A stretch of 64,000 nt of DNA from Pedobacter chinensis (GCF_003339865.1 NZ_QPKV01000010.1:119058-183057), one strand, 5' to 3'. Shown: positions 8,087 through 16,829, numbered from the stretch's first letter. The notes: generated from the sequence alone by a model not told the origin. Program-made: numbers and translations.

Positions 8087-8453
8087 ATGGGAGACTATAA
8101 AAGACTTGACGTATGGAAAAAAGCTTACGAACTTAATATGTTCATTAAGAAAGAAATTGCAACAAAATTCCAAAAGAAGAAAGATTTGAACTAACGTCGC
8201 AATTAACCAGAGCATCATTGTCAATTCCCCTAAATATTGTTGAAGGATGTGGTAGATTTACAGAAAGATTTTGCACATTTTCTAGATGCTGCTTAGGTTC
8301 GACAAATGAAATAGATTATTGTTACTTATGTGCTTCAGAATTGAAGTATATAAGCGAAGAATATAAGAAGTAAACCAATCAATTAACGAAGTTAGCGCAA
8401 TGCTGATTTCTTTTTTGAAATTTTTAAGAACAGGTGGAGGGGGAAAACCTTAA
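8087..8453 (+). pseudogene. Broken four-helix bundle (IVP family) gene
   Basis: The ATG at 8087 opens MGDYKRLDVWKKAYELNMF, clearly an IVP N-terminus, but the frame stops after 35 codons. A shift near 8170 gives PKEERFELTSQLTRASLSIPLNIVEG. A second shift near 8265 is needed to recover the F.HFLDAALGSTNEIDYCYL part, and a third near 8370 restores NQSINEVSAMLISFLKFLR to the stop at 8451-8453. At least three indels make it a pseudogene. It is related to, but not a direct duplicate of, the copy at 6514, and like that copy it is enclosed by inverted repeats. Confidence 0.8.
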
Positions 8454-8481
8454 ACCCTACACCTTAAACCCTACACCTTAA
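8446..8481. repeat. Right arm of inverted repeat around second IVP copy
   Basis: About two and a half tandem copies of the 14-bp unit CCTTAAACCCTACA. Inverted relative to 8057-8086 with a match of about 23 nt. It ends six bases before the argF' start. Confidence 0.6.
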
Positions 8482-8486
8482 AAAAA

Positions 8487-9467
8487 ATGAAACTTTTCAC
8501 TTCCGTACACGATGTTCCAAGCATCAAACAATTTGTAAAAGATGCCCTTGAATTAAAGGCGAATCCATACGCGCACCAAAGTTTGGGTAAAAACAAAACC
8601 TTAGGGTTGGTTTTTATGAACCCGAGTTTGCGTACCCGTTTAAGTACGCAAAAGGCGGCTTTAAACTTAGGTATGAATGTGATGGTTATGAACCTTGATA
8701 AAGAAGGCTGGGCTTTAGAAACGCAGGATGGTGTAGTCATGAACGGCTCAACAGTAGAGCATATTCGTGAAGCAGCTGCGGTTATGGGGCAATACTGCGA
8801 TATTCTTGGTTTACGTTCATTCCCAAAATTGAATAACCGAGAGGAAGATTACAGTGAAGATTTTTTTAACAAATTTGTAAAATATTGCGCTGTTCCGGTG
8901 GTAAGCTTAGAAAGCGCAACACGCCATCCTTTACAGAGTTTTGCTGATATTATTACCATTCACGAAACCTGGAATCCACTAAAGGTTGGTGCGAATGTTA
9001 AACCAAAGGTTGTTTTGGCCTGGGCACCGCATGTTAAGGCATTGCCGCAAGCCGTACCAAACTCTTTTGCAGAATGGATGTGTAAAGCACAAGCGGAAGG
9101 AATGATTGATTTTACAATCGCTCAACCTGAGGGGTACGAACTTGCTGAAGAATTTACACCTGGTGCAGATATTCAATATAATATAGAAGAAGCATTGGCT
9201 GGCGCTGATTACGTTTATGTAAAAAACTGGAGTAGCTATAAGGAATACGGAAAGGTTTTAACTTATCCGGATGGTTGGATGATGAATAACGAAAAGCTGA
9301 AATTCACAAATGATGCAAAGGTAATGCACTGTTTGCCTGTGCGTCGCGATTTGGAATTGTCTTCTGAGATTCTGGATGGACCGAATTCGTTAGTGATCCA
9401 TGAAGCGGGCAATCGCTTGTGGGCTGCGCAAGCCGTGATTAAAGCAATGTTGGAAGAATTAAAATAA
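8487..9467 (+). CDS. argF': N-acylornithine carbamoyltransferase, probably succinylornithine-specific
   Basis: 326 residues. It transfers the carbamoyl group to N-acylornithine, giving N-acylcitrulline. The carbamoyl-phosphate loop reads MNPSLRTRLSTQ (44-55) instead of the STRTR of ordinary OTCase. HCLPVRR and the HPLQSFADI segment are intact. In this family the residue just before the E-H pair of the 85-95 loop controls acyl choice: Pro90 in Bacteroides succinyl enzymes, Glu92 in Xanthomonas acetyl enzymes. Here it is Val90 (STVEH), which lacks the acetyl-type Glu and so points to succinylornithine. The ornithine SMG loop of normal OTCases is absent, as expected. Confidence 0.9.
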   Translation: MKLFTSVHDVPSIKQFVKDALELKANPYAHQSLGKNKTLGLVFMNPSLRTRLSTQKAALNLGMNVMVMNLDKEGWALETQDGVVMNGSTVEHIREAAAVMGQYCDILGLRSFPKLNNREEDYSEDFFNKFVKYCAVPVVSLESATRHPLQSFADIITIHETWNPLKVGANVKPKVVLAWAPHVKALPQAVPNSFAEWMCKAQAEGMIDFTIAQPEGYELAEEFTPGADIQYNIEEALAGADYVYVKNWSSYKEYGKVLTYPDGWMMNNEKLKFTNDAKVMHCLPVRRDLELSSEILDGPNSLVIHEAGNRLWAAQAVIKAMLEELK

Positions 9468-9473
9468 AGAATC

Positions 9474-9555
9474 CGTCGTTGCGAGGCACGAAGCAATCTT
9501 ACAACTATGGATTGTAATCTTTTGCTTTAGGATTGCTTCGTGCCTCGCAATGACG
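9474..9555. repeat. Perfectly paired palindromic repeat between argF' and argB
   Basis: Left arm 9474-9498 and right arm 9531-9555 are 25 nt each and inverted, with 24 of 25 matching; the arm core is TTGCGAGGCACGAAGCAATC. The 32-nt loop contains ACAACTATGGATTGTAATC. As RNA this would be a strong hairpin inside the arg transcript, a potential RNase III or mRNA-stability site. Confidence 0.8.
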
Positions 9556-9572
9556 AACTAACTTACTTAGAT

Positions 9573-10361
9573 ATGAAGCAACTTACCATCATAAAAATCG
9601 GCGGAAATGTAATTGACAACTCTGAAAACTTACATCAGTTTTTGCTGGATTTTACAGCATTACCTGGCGATAAAATTCTGGTTCATGGCGGTGGTAAAAT
9701 TGCAACCGAACTTGGAGAAAGCTTAGGAATTGAAGCAAAAATGGTTGAAGGACGTCGCATTACGGATATTGAAACTTTGCGCATTGTGACCATGGTTTAT
9801 GCGGGTTTGATTAATAAAAACATGGTAGCGCAATTACAGGCTAAAGGTAGCAATGCGATTGGTTTAACAGGAGCCGATGGCAATATTATTAAAGCTAAAA
9901 AACGCCCTGTAAAGGAAATTGATTATGGCTTTGTTGGCGATTTAGATGAAAATTCTGTTTCTGCAGAAACTTTGGATCGGTTGCTAAAAGCAGGATTGGT
10001 TCCGGTTTTATGTGCAATTACACATGATGGCGAAACTCAGCTTTTAAATACCAATGCCGATACAATTGCATCATCAGTTGCAGTGGCAATGTCATCATTA
10101 TACGAAACGCGTTTAGTATATTGCTTTGAGAAAAAAGGTGTATTGAAGGATGTAAACGACGATAATTCTGTGGTTAGAGAAATCAAAGCAAATGAATTTG
10201 AAAGCTTAAAGGCTGATGGGACCGTACAGGGCGGAATGATTCCTAAATTGCATAATGCTTTTGAGGCAATTAAAAAAGGGGTTTCTGCAGTTTATATTGG
10301 CAAGGCCGATGAGTTGGCAGAACTTGCTGAAGAAACTTTTGGAACAAAAATGTTGAAGTAG
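9573..10361 (+). CDS. argB: N-acylglutamate kinase
   Basis: 262 residues from ATG 9573 (MKQLTIIKIGGNVID). The frame opens earlier, at ATG 9540, but those codons lie in the palindromic repeat. It phosphorylates N-acylglutamate with ATP. Amino-acid-kinase motifs KIGGNVID (8-15), LVHGGGKIATELGESLGI (about 38-55) and the C-terminal GGMIPKLHNAFEAIKKGV are intact. No arginine-binding N-terminal helix extension is present; feedback inhibition by arginine is therefore uncertain. Confidence 0.92.
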   Translation: MKQLTIIKIGGNVIDNSENLHQFLLDFTALPGDKILVHGGGKIATELGESLGIEAKMVEGRRITDIETLRIVTMVYAGLINKNMVAQLQAKGSNAIGLTGADGNIIKAKKRPVKEIDYGFVGDLDENSVSAETLDRLLKAGLVPVLCAITHDGETQLLNTNADTIASSVAVAMSSLYETRLVYCFEKKGVLKDVNDDNSVVREIKANEFESLKADGTVQGGMIPKLHNAFEAIKKGVSAVYIGKADELAELAEETFGTKMLK

Positions 10362-10394
10362 GGATAAAAAGCGAAGGAGAAAGGTTGACGATGT

Positions 10395-10440
10395 ATCGGC
10401 AATTGCGAGACACGAAGCAATCTTACAACTATCGCTACTC
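10395..10440. repeat. Single half-copy of the GCGAGRCACGAAGCAATC repeat
   Basis: Shares the stretch CACGAAGCAATCTTACAACTAT with the palindrome at 9474-9555 but has no paired arm. The rest of the gap 10362-10655 shows nothing I can name. Confidence 0.6.
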
Positions 10441-10655
10441 AAACCTAGCAGCAACCCTGACTGAATAAGCTGTCATTCTGTGGCACGAAGAATCTGCAAG
10501 CGATGAAACAGACACTTCGTTCTTCAATATGGCAGAGATTAAAAAGATTGAAGTGAATAGCAGAACTGAAACATAAATAGATTTGCTGAAACTGTTTTCT
10601 AATAATATTAAACTAATATCGGTGTAATCTTTTTCATCGGTGCAATCATTTAAAA

Positions 10656-11465
10656 ATGAAAAAAATAGCCATAATAGGAAGTGGAAATATCGGTTTATCA
10701 TTGGCAAAAGGGTTAGTAAAAGCCGATTTTGCTAAAGCTGGCGACATTACGCTTACTCGTAGAAATATCGACCACCTAAAATCTTTCGCTGAAGCCGGAT
10801 TTTTAATAAGCAACAATAACAAGCAGGCGGTTGCCAATGCTGACGTTGTAATTTTGGCGGTGCTCCCTCAGCAGCTAAATATGGTTTTAGACGAAATTAA
10901 TTCATCAGTTAATCCGGCTAAACATTTGGTTATTTCAGTAATTTCTGGTGTAAGTTGCGCTGCGGTTCGCGAGAAATTAGGTAATGAGGTAGAGGTTATT
11001 CGTGTGATGCCAAATACTGCAATTGCAATCGGTCAGTCGATGACTTGTATGGCGAGCGATAATGCATCAGCAGAAAATATTGCAGAGGTAACCAAAATGT
11101 TTGAAACTGTTGGTTCGGTGGTTAAAATAAACGAAGATTTAATGACTTCGGCAACTGCGCTTTGTGCTTGTGGCATTGCCTTCTTTTTAAGGGCCATCAG
11201 GGCGGCATCGCAAGGTGGTGTGGAAATTGGTTTCCATGCTGATGAAGCGTTGAAAATGGCGGTTCAAACGGCAAAAGGGGCAGCTGATTTACTTTTATTA
11301 CACGGCACACACCCTGAATCAGAAATAGATAAAGTAACTTCGCCGAAAGGTTGTACAATTGCTGGTTTAAACGAAATGGAACACAATGGTTTTAGCTCAT
11401 CGTTAATAAAAGGCATTAAACTTTCTGCCTTAAAAGCGGGAAATTTATACACTAAAGAAGGTTAA
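10656..11465 (+). CDS. proC: Pyrroline-5-carboxylate reductase
   Basis: 269 residues. It reduces pyrroline-5-carboxylate to proline. The N-terminal dinucleotide motif IAIIGSGNIGLSLAKGL (4-20) and the C-terminal signature with the segment KVTSPKGCTIAGLNEME (about 228-244; usual form VTSPGGTTIAGL) are intact. Its place inside the arginine cluster links proline and arginine synthesis, which branch from related semialdehydes. Confidence 0.93.
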   Translation: MKKIAIIGSGNIGLSLAKGLVKADFAKAGDITLTRRNIDHLKSFAEAGFLISNNNKQAVANADVVILAVLPQQLNMVLDEINSSVNPAKHLVISVISGVSCAAVREKLGNEVEVIRVMPNTAIAIGQSMTCMASDNASAENIAEVTKMFETVGSVVKINEDLMTSATALCACGIAFFLRAIRAASQGGVEIGFHADEALKMAVQTAKGAADLLLLHGTHPESEIDKVTSPKGCTIAGLNEMEHNGFSSSLIKGIKLSALKAGNLYTKEG

Positions 11466-11533
11466 AGGTATAAGGTTAAAGGTGTAGGGTTAGGGCTCCA
11501 CATCTTGATACTTGATACTAAATACTTGCTACT

Positions 11534-12601
11534 ATGTTATTAGAAAATATACAAAAAGAAAGTCTGGATTTATTGCGGCAATTAATTCGTATTCAGTCTT
11601 TTAGTAAAGAAGAAGACAGAACGGCGAATTTAATCGCTCAGTTTTTGGAGGAGAGGGGAATTAAAACCCAGCGTAAAATGAATAATGTTTGGGCATACAA
11701 CAAGCATTTCGATGCGGGTAAGCCAACCGTTTTATTGAACTCGCATCACGATACGGTTAAACCAAATTCAGGTTATACCCGCGACCCGTACGATGCCGCA
11801 ATTGAAGGCGATAAATTATTTGGCTTGGGCAGTAATGATGCAGGCGGTTGCCTGGTTTCGTTAATCGGAACGTTTTTATATTATTACGAACAAGAGCATT
11901 TAAAATATAATATCTGCCTGGCAGCTACAGCTGAAGAAGAAATTTCTGGAAACAATGGACTGGAACTGGTTCTTCCGGATTTAGGCGAACTGGAATTCGG
12001 AATTGTTGGCGAGCCAACCGAAATGAATTTGGCTATTGCAGAGCGTGGTTTATTGGTGCTGGATTGTGTATCTCACGGAAAAGCGGGTCATGCGGCCAGG
12101 GAAGAAGGAGAAAATGCGATTTACAAGGCTTTGAAAGACATTGAATGGTTCAGAAATTATCAGTTTCCAAAAGTATCAGAAGTTTTTGGATCGCTGAAAA
12201 TGACGGTTACGATTATCAATGCGGGTTCTCAGCATAATGTAGTGCCGGCAAATTGCACTTTTACAGTTGATGTTCGCGTTACAGATGCTTACACTAACGA
12301 AGAGGTTTTAGAGATTATCCGTGCGAATGTGGATTGTGATGTTACCCCACGTTCTATCCGGTTAAAACCTTCGTCAATTGATAAAAATCATCCGGTAGTT
12401 CAGGCTGGTGTTGCACTTGGAAAAACAACTTATGGTTCGCCAACAACATCAGATCAGGCATTATTAGATATCCCATCGGTAAAATGTGGCCCTGGTTTTT
12501 CTGGCCGTTCACACATGGCCGATGAGTTTTTATACGTTCGGGAAGTGGCCGAAGGTGTAGAGGGATATGTGAACATGCTGAAACCGGTTATTCAAGGTTA
12601 A
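11534..12601 (+). CDS. argE: M20-family N-acylornithine/N-acylcitrulline deacylase
   Basis: 355 residues. It is a zinc hydrolase removing the N-acyl group, probably from N-acylcitrulline since the carbamoyltransferase acts on acylated ornithine. Metal and catalytic motifs are in order: NSHHDTVKP (about 69-77), GSNDAGG (about 99-105), TAEEEISG (about 133-140), GEPTEMN (about 157-163) and the terminal SGRSHMADEF histidine (about 329-338). Preceded by AAGGTT-type and TCTTGATACTTGATACTAAA repeats. Confidence 0.88.
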   Translation: MLLENIQKESLDLLRQLIRIQSFSKEEDRTANLIAQFLEERGIKTQRKMNNVWAYNKHFDAGKPTVLLNSHHDTVKPNSGYTRDPYDAAIEGDKLFGLGSNDAGGCLVSLIGTFLYYYEQEHLKYNICLAATAEEEISGNNGLELVLPDLGELEFGIVGEPTEMNLAIAERGLLVLDCVSHGKAGHAAREEGENAIYKALKDIEWFRNYQFPKVSEVFGSLKMTVTIINAGSQHNVVPANCTFTVDVRVTDAYTNEEVLEIIRANVDCDVTPRSIRLKPSSIDKNHPVVQAGVALGKTTYGSPTTSDQALLDIPSVKCGPGFSGRSHMADEFLYVREVAEGVEGYVNMLKPVIQG

Positions 12602-12784
12602 GGGTTTTGAAGCCGAGGACATAAGGTTTGGATGCCTAACTTAAATGCCCTTGTACTTCTTAAATGGTTTAAAAAAACTTGGTGTTCTCTGTGAAAACTC
12701 GCTGCACTCTGTGGTAAAAATGATTGATTAGCTTTGGGAGCTTTGCGAAAAACTTAGTGCGCTTTGCGGTTAAATAAATTTAAA

Positions 12785-14116
12785 ATGAAGATTTGGCAAA
12801 AAAATATAGATGTAAATAAATTCGTAGAAAGCTTTACTGTTGGTAAAGACCGGGAACTGGATTTACAAATGGCAAAATTTGATGTTTTGGGCTCTTTGGC
12901 GCATACACAAATGTTAGAAACCATTAATTTGCTCACTGCTGATGAGTTAAAAACCATTCAGCAGGAACTTAAAAATATTTATGCTGAGATTGAAGCCGGA
13001 AACTTCATCATAGAAGATACGGTGGAAGATGTACACTCGCAGGTAGAGTGGTTGCTTACTCAACGTATAGGTGAGGCGGGTAAAAAAATCCACAGTGGCC
13101 GTTCACGTAACGATCAGGTTCTGGTTGATTTAAAACTATTCTTTCGTGCTTGTATTGAAGATATGGTTCATCAAACTTCAACGTTGTTTAACCAACTGAT
13201 TGAATTGAGCAATACCCATGCAGATAAATTGATGCCAGGCTATACGCATTTGCAGATTGCAATGCCATCATCTTTTGGTTTATGGTTTGGTGCTTATGCC
13301 GAAAGCCTTGCCGATGATATGGAACTGATGCTCGCCGCCTGGAAAATCACGAATAAAAATCCATTGGGCTCTGCAGCAGGTTATGGTTCATCGTTCCCCT
13401 TAAACAGAACTTTAACTACAGAATTATTAGGGTTTGAAAGCTTAAACTATAACGTGGTTTATGCGCAAATGGGCCGTGGCAAAACGGAAAGAATTTTAGC
13501 GCAGGCCATGAGTGCAGTTGCAGCAACCCTGGCTAAAATGGCGATGGATGTTTGTTTGTTCATCAATCAGAATTTCGGTTTTATCAGCTTTCCAGCCGAA
13601 TTAACCACAGGTTCGAGCATTATGCCGCACAAGAAAAACCCTGATGTTTTTGAGTTAATTCGTTCGCGCTGCAACAAAATTCAGGCCTTGCCAAATGAAA
13701 TTGCGATGATGATTACTAATCTTCCATCCGGATACCACCGCGATTTGCAATTGTTAAAGGAAAATCTTTTCCCGGCAATTACTTCGCTTAATGAATGCCT
13801 TGAAATCGCGACTTTTATGTTCCGGAACATTACCATTAAGGATGATATTTTAAAAGATAGGAAGTACGATTACTTATTTAGTGTAGAAGTGGTTAACGAT
13901 TTGGCCCTGCAAGGTATCCCTTTTAGAGAGGCTTATAAAATAGTTGGCGAACAGATTGAAAATGGTACTTTTGCACCATCGAGCCAAATACATCATACAC
14001 ACGAGGGCAGCATTGGCAACCTTTGTAATGAGCAGATTTCGGTGGCAATGCAGAGTGTTTTGTCGCAGTTTGGTTTCGGTAAAGTGAATAAAGCCATAGA
14101 AGATTTGATTAAATAA
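12785..14116 (+). CDS. argH: Argininosuccinate lyase
   Basis: 443 residues from ATG 12785; an upstream TTG in frame lies in repeat sequence. It splits argininosuccinate to arginine and fumarate, the last step of the pathway. Fumarase-superfamily motifs are present: HSGRSRNDQV (about 103-112), MPGYTHLQIAMPS (about 151-163) and the signature GSSIMPHKKNPD (about 277-288). It closes the arginine cluster; a toxin-antitoxin pair begins 19 bp later. Confidence 0.94.
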   Translation: MKIWQKNIDVNKFVESFTVGKDRELDLQMAKFDVLGSLAHTQMLETINLLTADELKTIQQELKNIYAEIEAGNFIIEDTVEDVHSQVEWLLTQRIGEAGKKIHSGRSRNDQVLVDLKLFFRACIEDMVHQTSTLFNQLIELSNTHADKLMPGYTHLQIAMPSSFGLWFGAYAESLADDMELMLAAWKITNKNPLGSAAGYGSSFPLNRTLTTELLGFESLNYNVVYAQMGRGKTERILAQAMSAVAATLAKMAMDVCLFINQNFGFISFPAELTTGSSIMPHKKNPDVFELIRSRCNKIQALPNEIAMMITNLPSGYHRDLQLLKENLFPAITSLNECLEIATFMFRNITIKDDILKDRKYDYLFSVEVVNDLALQGIPFREAYKIVGEQIENGTFAPSSQIHHTHEGSIGNLCNEQISVAMQSVLSQFGFGKVNKAIEDLIK

Positions 14117-14122
14117 TTTTGC

Positions 14123-14130
14123 TAATTTTG
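14123..14130 (+). promoter_or_regulatory. -7 element abutting an antitoxin start
   Basis: TAATTTTG is a full TAnnTTTG match ending 5 nt before the ATG at 14136. If used, transcription would start at or beside the start codon (leaderless). A clear -33 element is not visible. Confidence 0.35.
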
Positions 14131-14135
14131 TAATT

Positions 14136-14324
14136 ATGATAACTTTAACAATAGAAATTAAGGATAAAGATGCTGGATTCGTAAAGGAATTTCTTAGCAA
14201 GATTGGTGCTAAAGTTAAAGTAGAGCCAACAAGTCAAATTACTTCAGAAATTGCACAAGCTTTAAAGGAAATTAAAGAGATGCAGCAAGGCAAGCGCAAG
14301 CCGTTGAGCTTAAAGGATATTTAA
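14136..14324 (+). CDS. Antitoxin-like protein of a RelE-type pair
   Basis: 62 residues with no family I can name for certain. It is small and charged, ending in a KEMQQGKRKPLSLKDI tail like those of RelB-type antitoxins that wrap the toxin. The stop overlaps the start of the next gene by one base (TAATG), the usual arrangement of toxin-antitoxin operons. Confidence 0.6.
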   Translation: MITLTIEIKDKDAGFVKEFLSKIGAKVKVEPTSQITSEIAQALKEIKEMQQGKRKPLSLKDI

Positions 14325-14656
14325 TGGGCAATAGTGTTATTTATTCTGCTGTCTTTATCAAAAAAGCAAAAATCTATAAAAAGAAATACCTTTCTTTAAT
14401 GAACGACCTTTACGAACTGGAAGAAAAGCTTCTGGAAAATCCCGAGCAAGGGATTGATTTAGGCGCAGGTCTTTATAAAATTAGATTAGCTGTAAAAAGC
14501 AAAGGAAAAGGTAAAAGCGGTGGATTTAGAATAATAACTTATTTAATTTCAGATACTCCTAGTGGGACAATCGTCAATATGTTAACCCTTTATGACAAAT
14601 CTGAAGAGCGTAATATCGATAAAAAAGAACTTCAAAAGATAATTAAAGCATTATAA
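14324..14656 (+). CDS. RelE/HigB-like toxin
   Basis: 110 residues, very basic. The pattern FIKKAKIYKKKY, DLGAGLYKIRLAVKSKGKGKSGGFRIITYL and a following strand resembles RelE-superfamily mRNA interferases, where a KxxxGKxGGxRII stretch forms the catalytic face. By family it would cleave translated mRNA. Coupled to the antitoxin at 14136. Confidence 0.72.
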   Translation: MGNSVIYSAVFIKKAKIYKKKYLSLMNDLYELEEKLLENPEQGIDLGAGLYKIRLAVKSKGKGKSGGFRIITYLISDTPSGTIVNMLTLYDKSEERNIDKKELQKIIKAL

Positions 14657-14687
14657 ATTTGCTGACATCAGCATTCAATATACAAGT

Positions 14688-15941
14688 ATGAAAGTTTCAG
14701 TACTAGCCAGTTCATTAATTGGTTCAGAAATTATAAAAATTGGTAACGAGGTTAACGAAATGAAACGCAAAGGCGCATCAATCGCTAACTTAACCATCGG
14801 TGATTTCGACGCGAACATCTATCCAATCCCAACAGAATTAAAAGCAGGAATTGTAGATGCTTACAACGCTAATCAAACCAATTATCCGCCTGCAGATGGT
14901 GTTTTACCACTTAGGGAAACCGTTTCTGAATTATTGAAAGATAGATTCGGTTTGGAATACAGCACCAATAGCATCTTGGTTTCTGGCGGTTCCCGCCCAT
15001 TAATTTATGCTACCTATTTAGCGTTAATTGATCCGGGCGATACCGTTGTTTTTCCTGCACCATCCTGGAATAACAATCACTATTGCCATTTAACTTCTGC
15101 AAAAGCTATCGCTGTTGAAACCGATGCAGCGCATAATTTCATGCCAACAGCTGCTCAGTTAAAGCCACATTTAAAAGGTGCAACTTTACTGGCCTTGTGC
15201 TCGCCATTGAATCCAACAGGAACCATGTTCGATGCTGACTCTTTAACGGAAATCTGCGATGTGATTTTGGAGGAAAATGCTTCGCGCAGTGCGGATGAAA
15301 AACCACTGTATTTAATGTATGACCAGATTTATTCACTTCTAACTTTCGGTAAGGAACACGTAAATCCGGTTTCATTACGTCCGGCGATGCGTGAGTTTAC
15401 CGTTTTTGTAGATGGCAGCTCGAAGTGCCTGGCTGCAACTGGAGTGCGTGTAGGCTGGGGTTTTGGTCCTGAAGATATTATAACCAGAATGAAAGCTTTG
15501 GTTGGCCACATGGGTGCATGGGCACCGAAAGCCGAGCAGGTTGCCATGTCTAATTACTTTAATGATAAAGCTCAGGTTGATGCTTTCTTAACCCGTTTTA
15601 AAGGTCAAATCCAGGATAGTTTAAATGCTTTGTACAACGGCTTCAACGAGTTGAAAAGCGAAGGTTTTAATGTTGATGCGGTTGAGCCAATGGGCGCCAT
15701 TTACTTAACCATTAAAATCGATTACATCGGTAAAACTACCGAAGATGGTCAGCTTTTAAAAGATAGTGCAGATGTGAATTTCTATTTAATTAAAGAAGCT
15801 GGAGCAGCATTAGTGCCATTCTCCGCTTTCGGAAACGAACATAGCATGCCTTGGTTCAGGGCATCGGTTGGTGCTTGCACGTTGCAGGATATAAAAGCTC
15901 TTTTGCCGAGAATTAAAACTGCTTTGAGCAAGTTGAAATAA
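14688..15941 (+). CDS. Class I/II PLP-dependent aminotransferase
   Basis: 417 residues. Fold-type I features include VSGGSRPLIYATYLAL (about 101-116), CSPLNPTGTMFD (about 171-182), MYDQIYSLL and the PLP-lysine segment DGSSKCLAATGVRVGWG (about 243-259). It resembles aspartate/aromatic aminotransferases. Being next to the arginine cluster suggests amino-acid metabolism (aspartate is consumed by ArgG), but the substrate cannot be assigned. Confidence 0.8.
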   Translation: MKVSVLASSLIGSEIIKIGNEVNEMKRKGASIANLTIGDFDANIYPIPTELKAGIVDAYNANQTNYPPADGVLPLRETVSELLKDRFGLEYSTNSILVSGGSRPLIYATYLALIDPGDTVVFPAPSWNNNHYCHLTSAKAIAVETDAAHNFMPTAAQLKPHLKGATLLALCSPLNPTGTMFDADSLTEICDVILEENASRSADEKPLYLMYDQIYSLLTFGKEHVNPVSLRPAMREFTVFVDGSSKCLAATGVRVGWGFGPEDIITRMKALVGHMGAWAPKAEQVAMSNYFNDKAQVDAFLTRFKGQIQDSLNALYNGFNELKSEGFNVDAVEPMGAIYLTIKIDYIGKTTEDGQLLKDSADVNFYLIKEAGAALVPFSAFGNEHSMPWFRASVGACTLQDIKALLPRIKTALSKLK

Positions 15942-16133
15942 TTAATATTTTTTTGATTAATATTTTTCTTGGAAAGCAATTGCATTGATAATCGGTTATT
16001 TCAGTCCTGCTTTCACTACAATCTTTTTGTTAATGTCATCCTAAACCTGTTGAAAAAATAGAACAAAAAGTATTTACGTTTAATCAGGTTTATTTAACTT
16101 AAGGTTGTGCAGCTAGGTCACTGCAAAACGCAT

Positions 16134-16175
16134 AAAACCCTCTTCAAAAATTAATTTGAAGAGGGTTTTATTTTT
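16134..16175 (+). terminator. Strong rho-independent terminator
   Basis: A 15-bp perfect stem, AAAACCCTCTTCAAA (16134-16148) with its complement at 16155-16169, a 6-nt loop, then TATTTTTAATTT. It lies 193 bp after the aminotransferase stop and before the next toxin-antitoxin pair; the A-tract on its left makes it usable from both sides. Confidence 0.8.
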
Positions 16176-16214
16176 AATTTAATTATTCTAAACCCTTACA
16201 ATATTTTAGACATT

Positions 16215-16238
16215 ATTATTTAATAATCCATAAATTTG
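16215..16238 (+). promoter_or_regulatory. Promoter with operator-like palindrome before a toxin-antitoxin pair
   Basis: TAAATTTG (16231-16238) matches the -7 consensus. The 13-nt palindrome ATTATTTAATAAT (16215-16227) sits between the -33 and -7 positions, where an autoregulating antitoxin would bind. The autoregulation is inference. Confidence 0.4.
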
Positions 16239-16263
16239 TATATTAGTTTAAAATCAAATCAAT

Positions 16264-16470
16264 ATGGAAACTTACCTTGTACATCCCGATAAAATGCAAG
16301 AAAAAGCATTAAGGGCATTTCTTGAGGCTTTAGAAGTTCCTTATGAAATAAAAAAAAATAGTTCTTTACCAGCACACGTTGTATCAGGAATAAAAAAAGG
16401 GCAAGATGACATCAAAGCAGGCAGAAGCTATTCTTTAGAAGAATTTAAAGAAAAAATTTCAACTATTTGA
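16264..16470 (+). CDS. Antitoxin-like protein of a ParE-type pair
   Basis: 68 residues resembling the small DUF2683-like antitoxins of Bacteroidota: an N-terminal part of two helices (KALRAFLEALEVPYEI) followed by a short amphipathic tail with SGIKKGQDDIKAGRSYSLEEF. The TGA stop overlaps the toxin ATG by one base. Confidence 0.65.
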   Translation: METYLVHPDKMQEKALRAFLEALEVPYEIKKNSSLPAHVVSGIKKGQDDIKAGRSYSLEEFKEKISTI

Positions 16471-16760
16471 TGAGCTTGCCTGTAATAATATCAGAAACAG
16501 CATATACAACTTTTGAATTGATTTGTACCCAAATACAAGAGCGACTGGGAGATAAAGCGCTAAATGATTTTAAAAAGAATACAATCAAAACTTTAGAGCT
16601 AATTAGTAATTCGCCTTTTCTTTATAAAGAAACCGAATTTGACCCTAATATCCGACAAGGATTAATAAAAAAACTATCTTCTGTCTTTTATGAGGTTAAA
16701 GCTGATAAAATAGAAGTTCTTTTCTTTTGGGATAACAGACAAGAACCAATGTTTTTCTAG
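16470..16760 (+). CDS. ParE/RelE-like toxin
   Basis: 96 residues from ATG 16470 (an in-frame TTG lies one codon earlier). A ParE-type pattern is seen: two N-terminal helices (AYTTFELICTQIQERLG, ALNDFKKNTIKTLELIS), then strands with NIRQGLIKKLSSVFYEV and IEVLFFWDNRQEP. By family a gyrase or ribosome-dependent toxin. It converges on rtcB with a 69-bp gap. Confidence 0.7.
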   Translation: MSLPVIISETAYTTFELICTQIQERLGDKALNDFKKNTIKTLELISNSPFLYKETEFDPNIRQGLIKKLSSVFYEVKADKIEVLFFWDNRQEPMFF

Positions 16761-16829
16761 CTAATTATAGTTTACATATAAAATCCCCTCTACAAAATTA
16801 ATTCTGAAAGGATAATAAATTTATGCATT

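Noticed and set aside
8471..9496. Small antisense ORFs within argF'
   Set aside because: All overlap a well-supported gene and have no family resemblance.
9540..9572. Upstream ATG for argB
   Set aside because: It lies in the right arm of a palindromic repeat; ATG 9573 starts directly before KIGGN.
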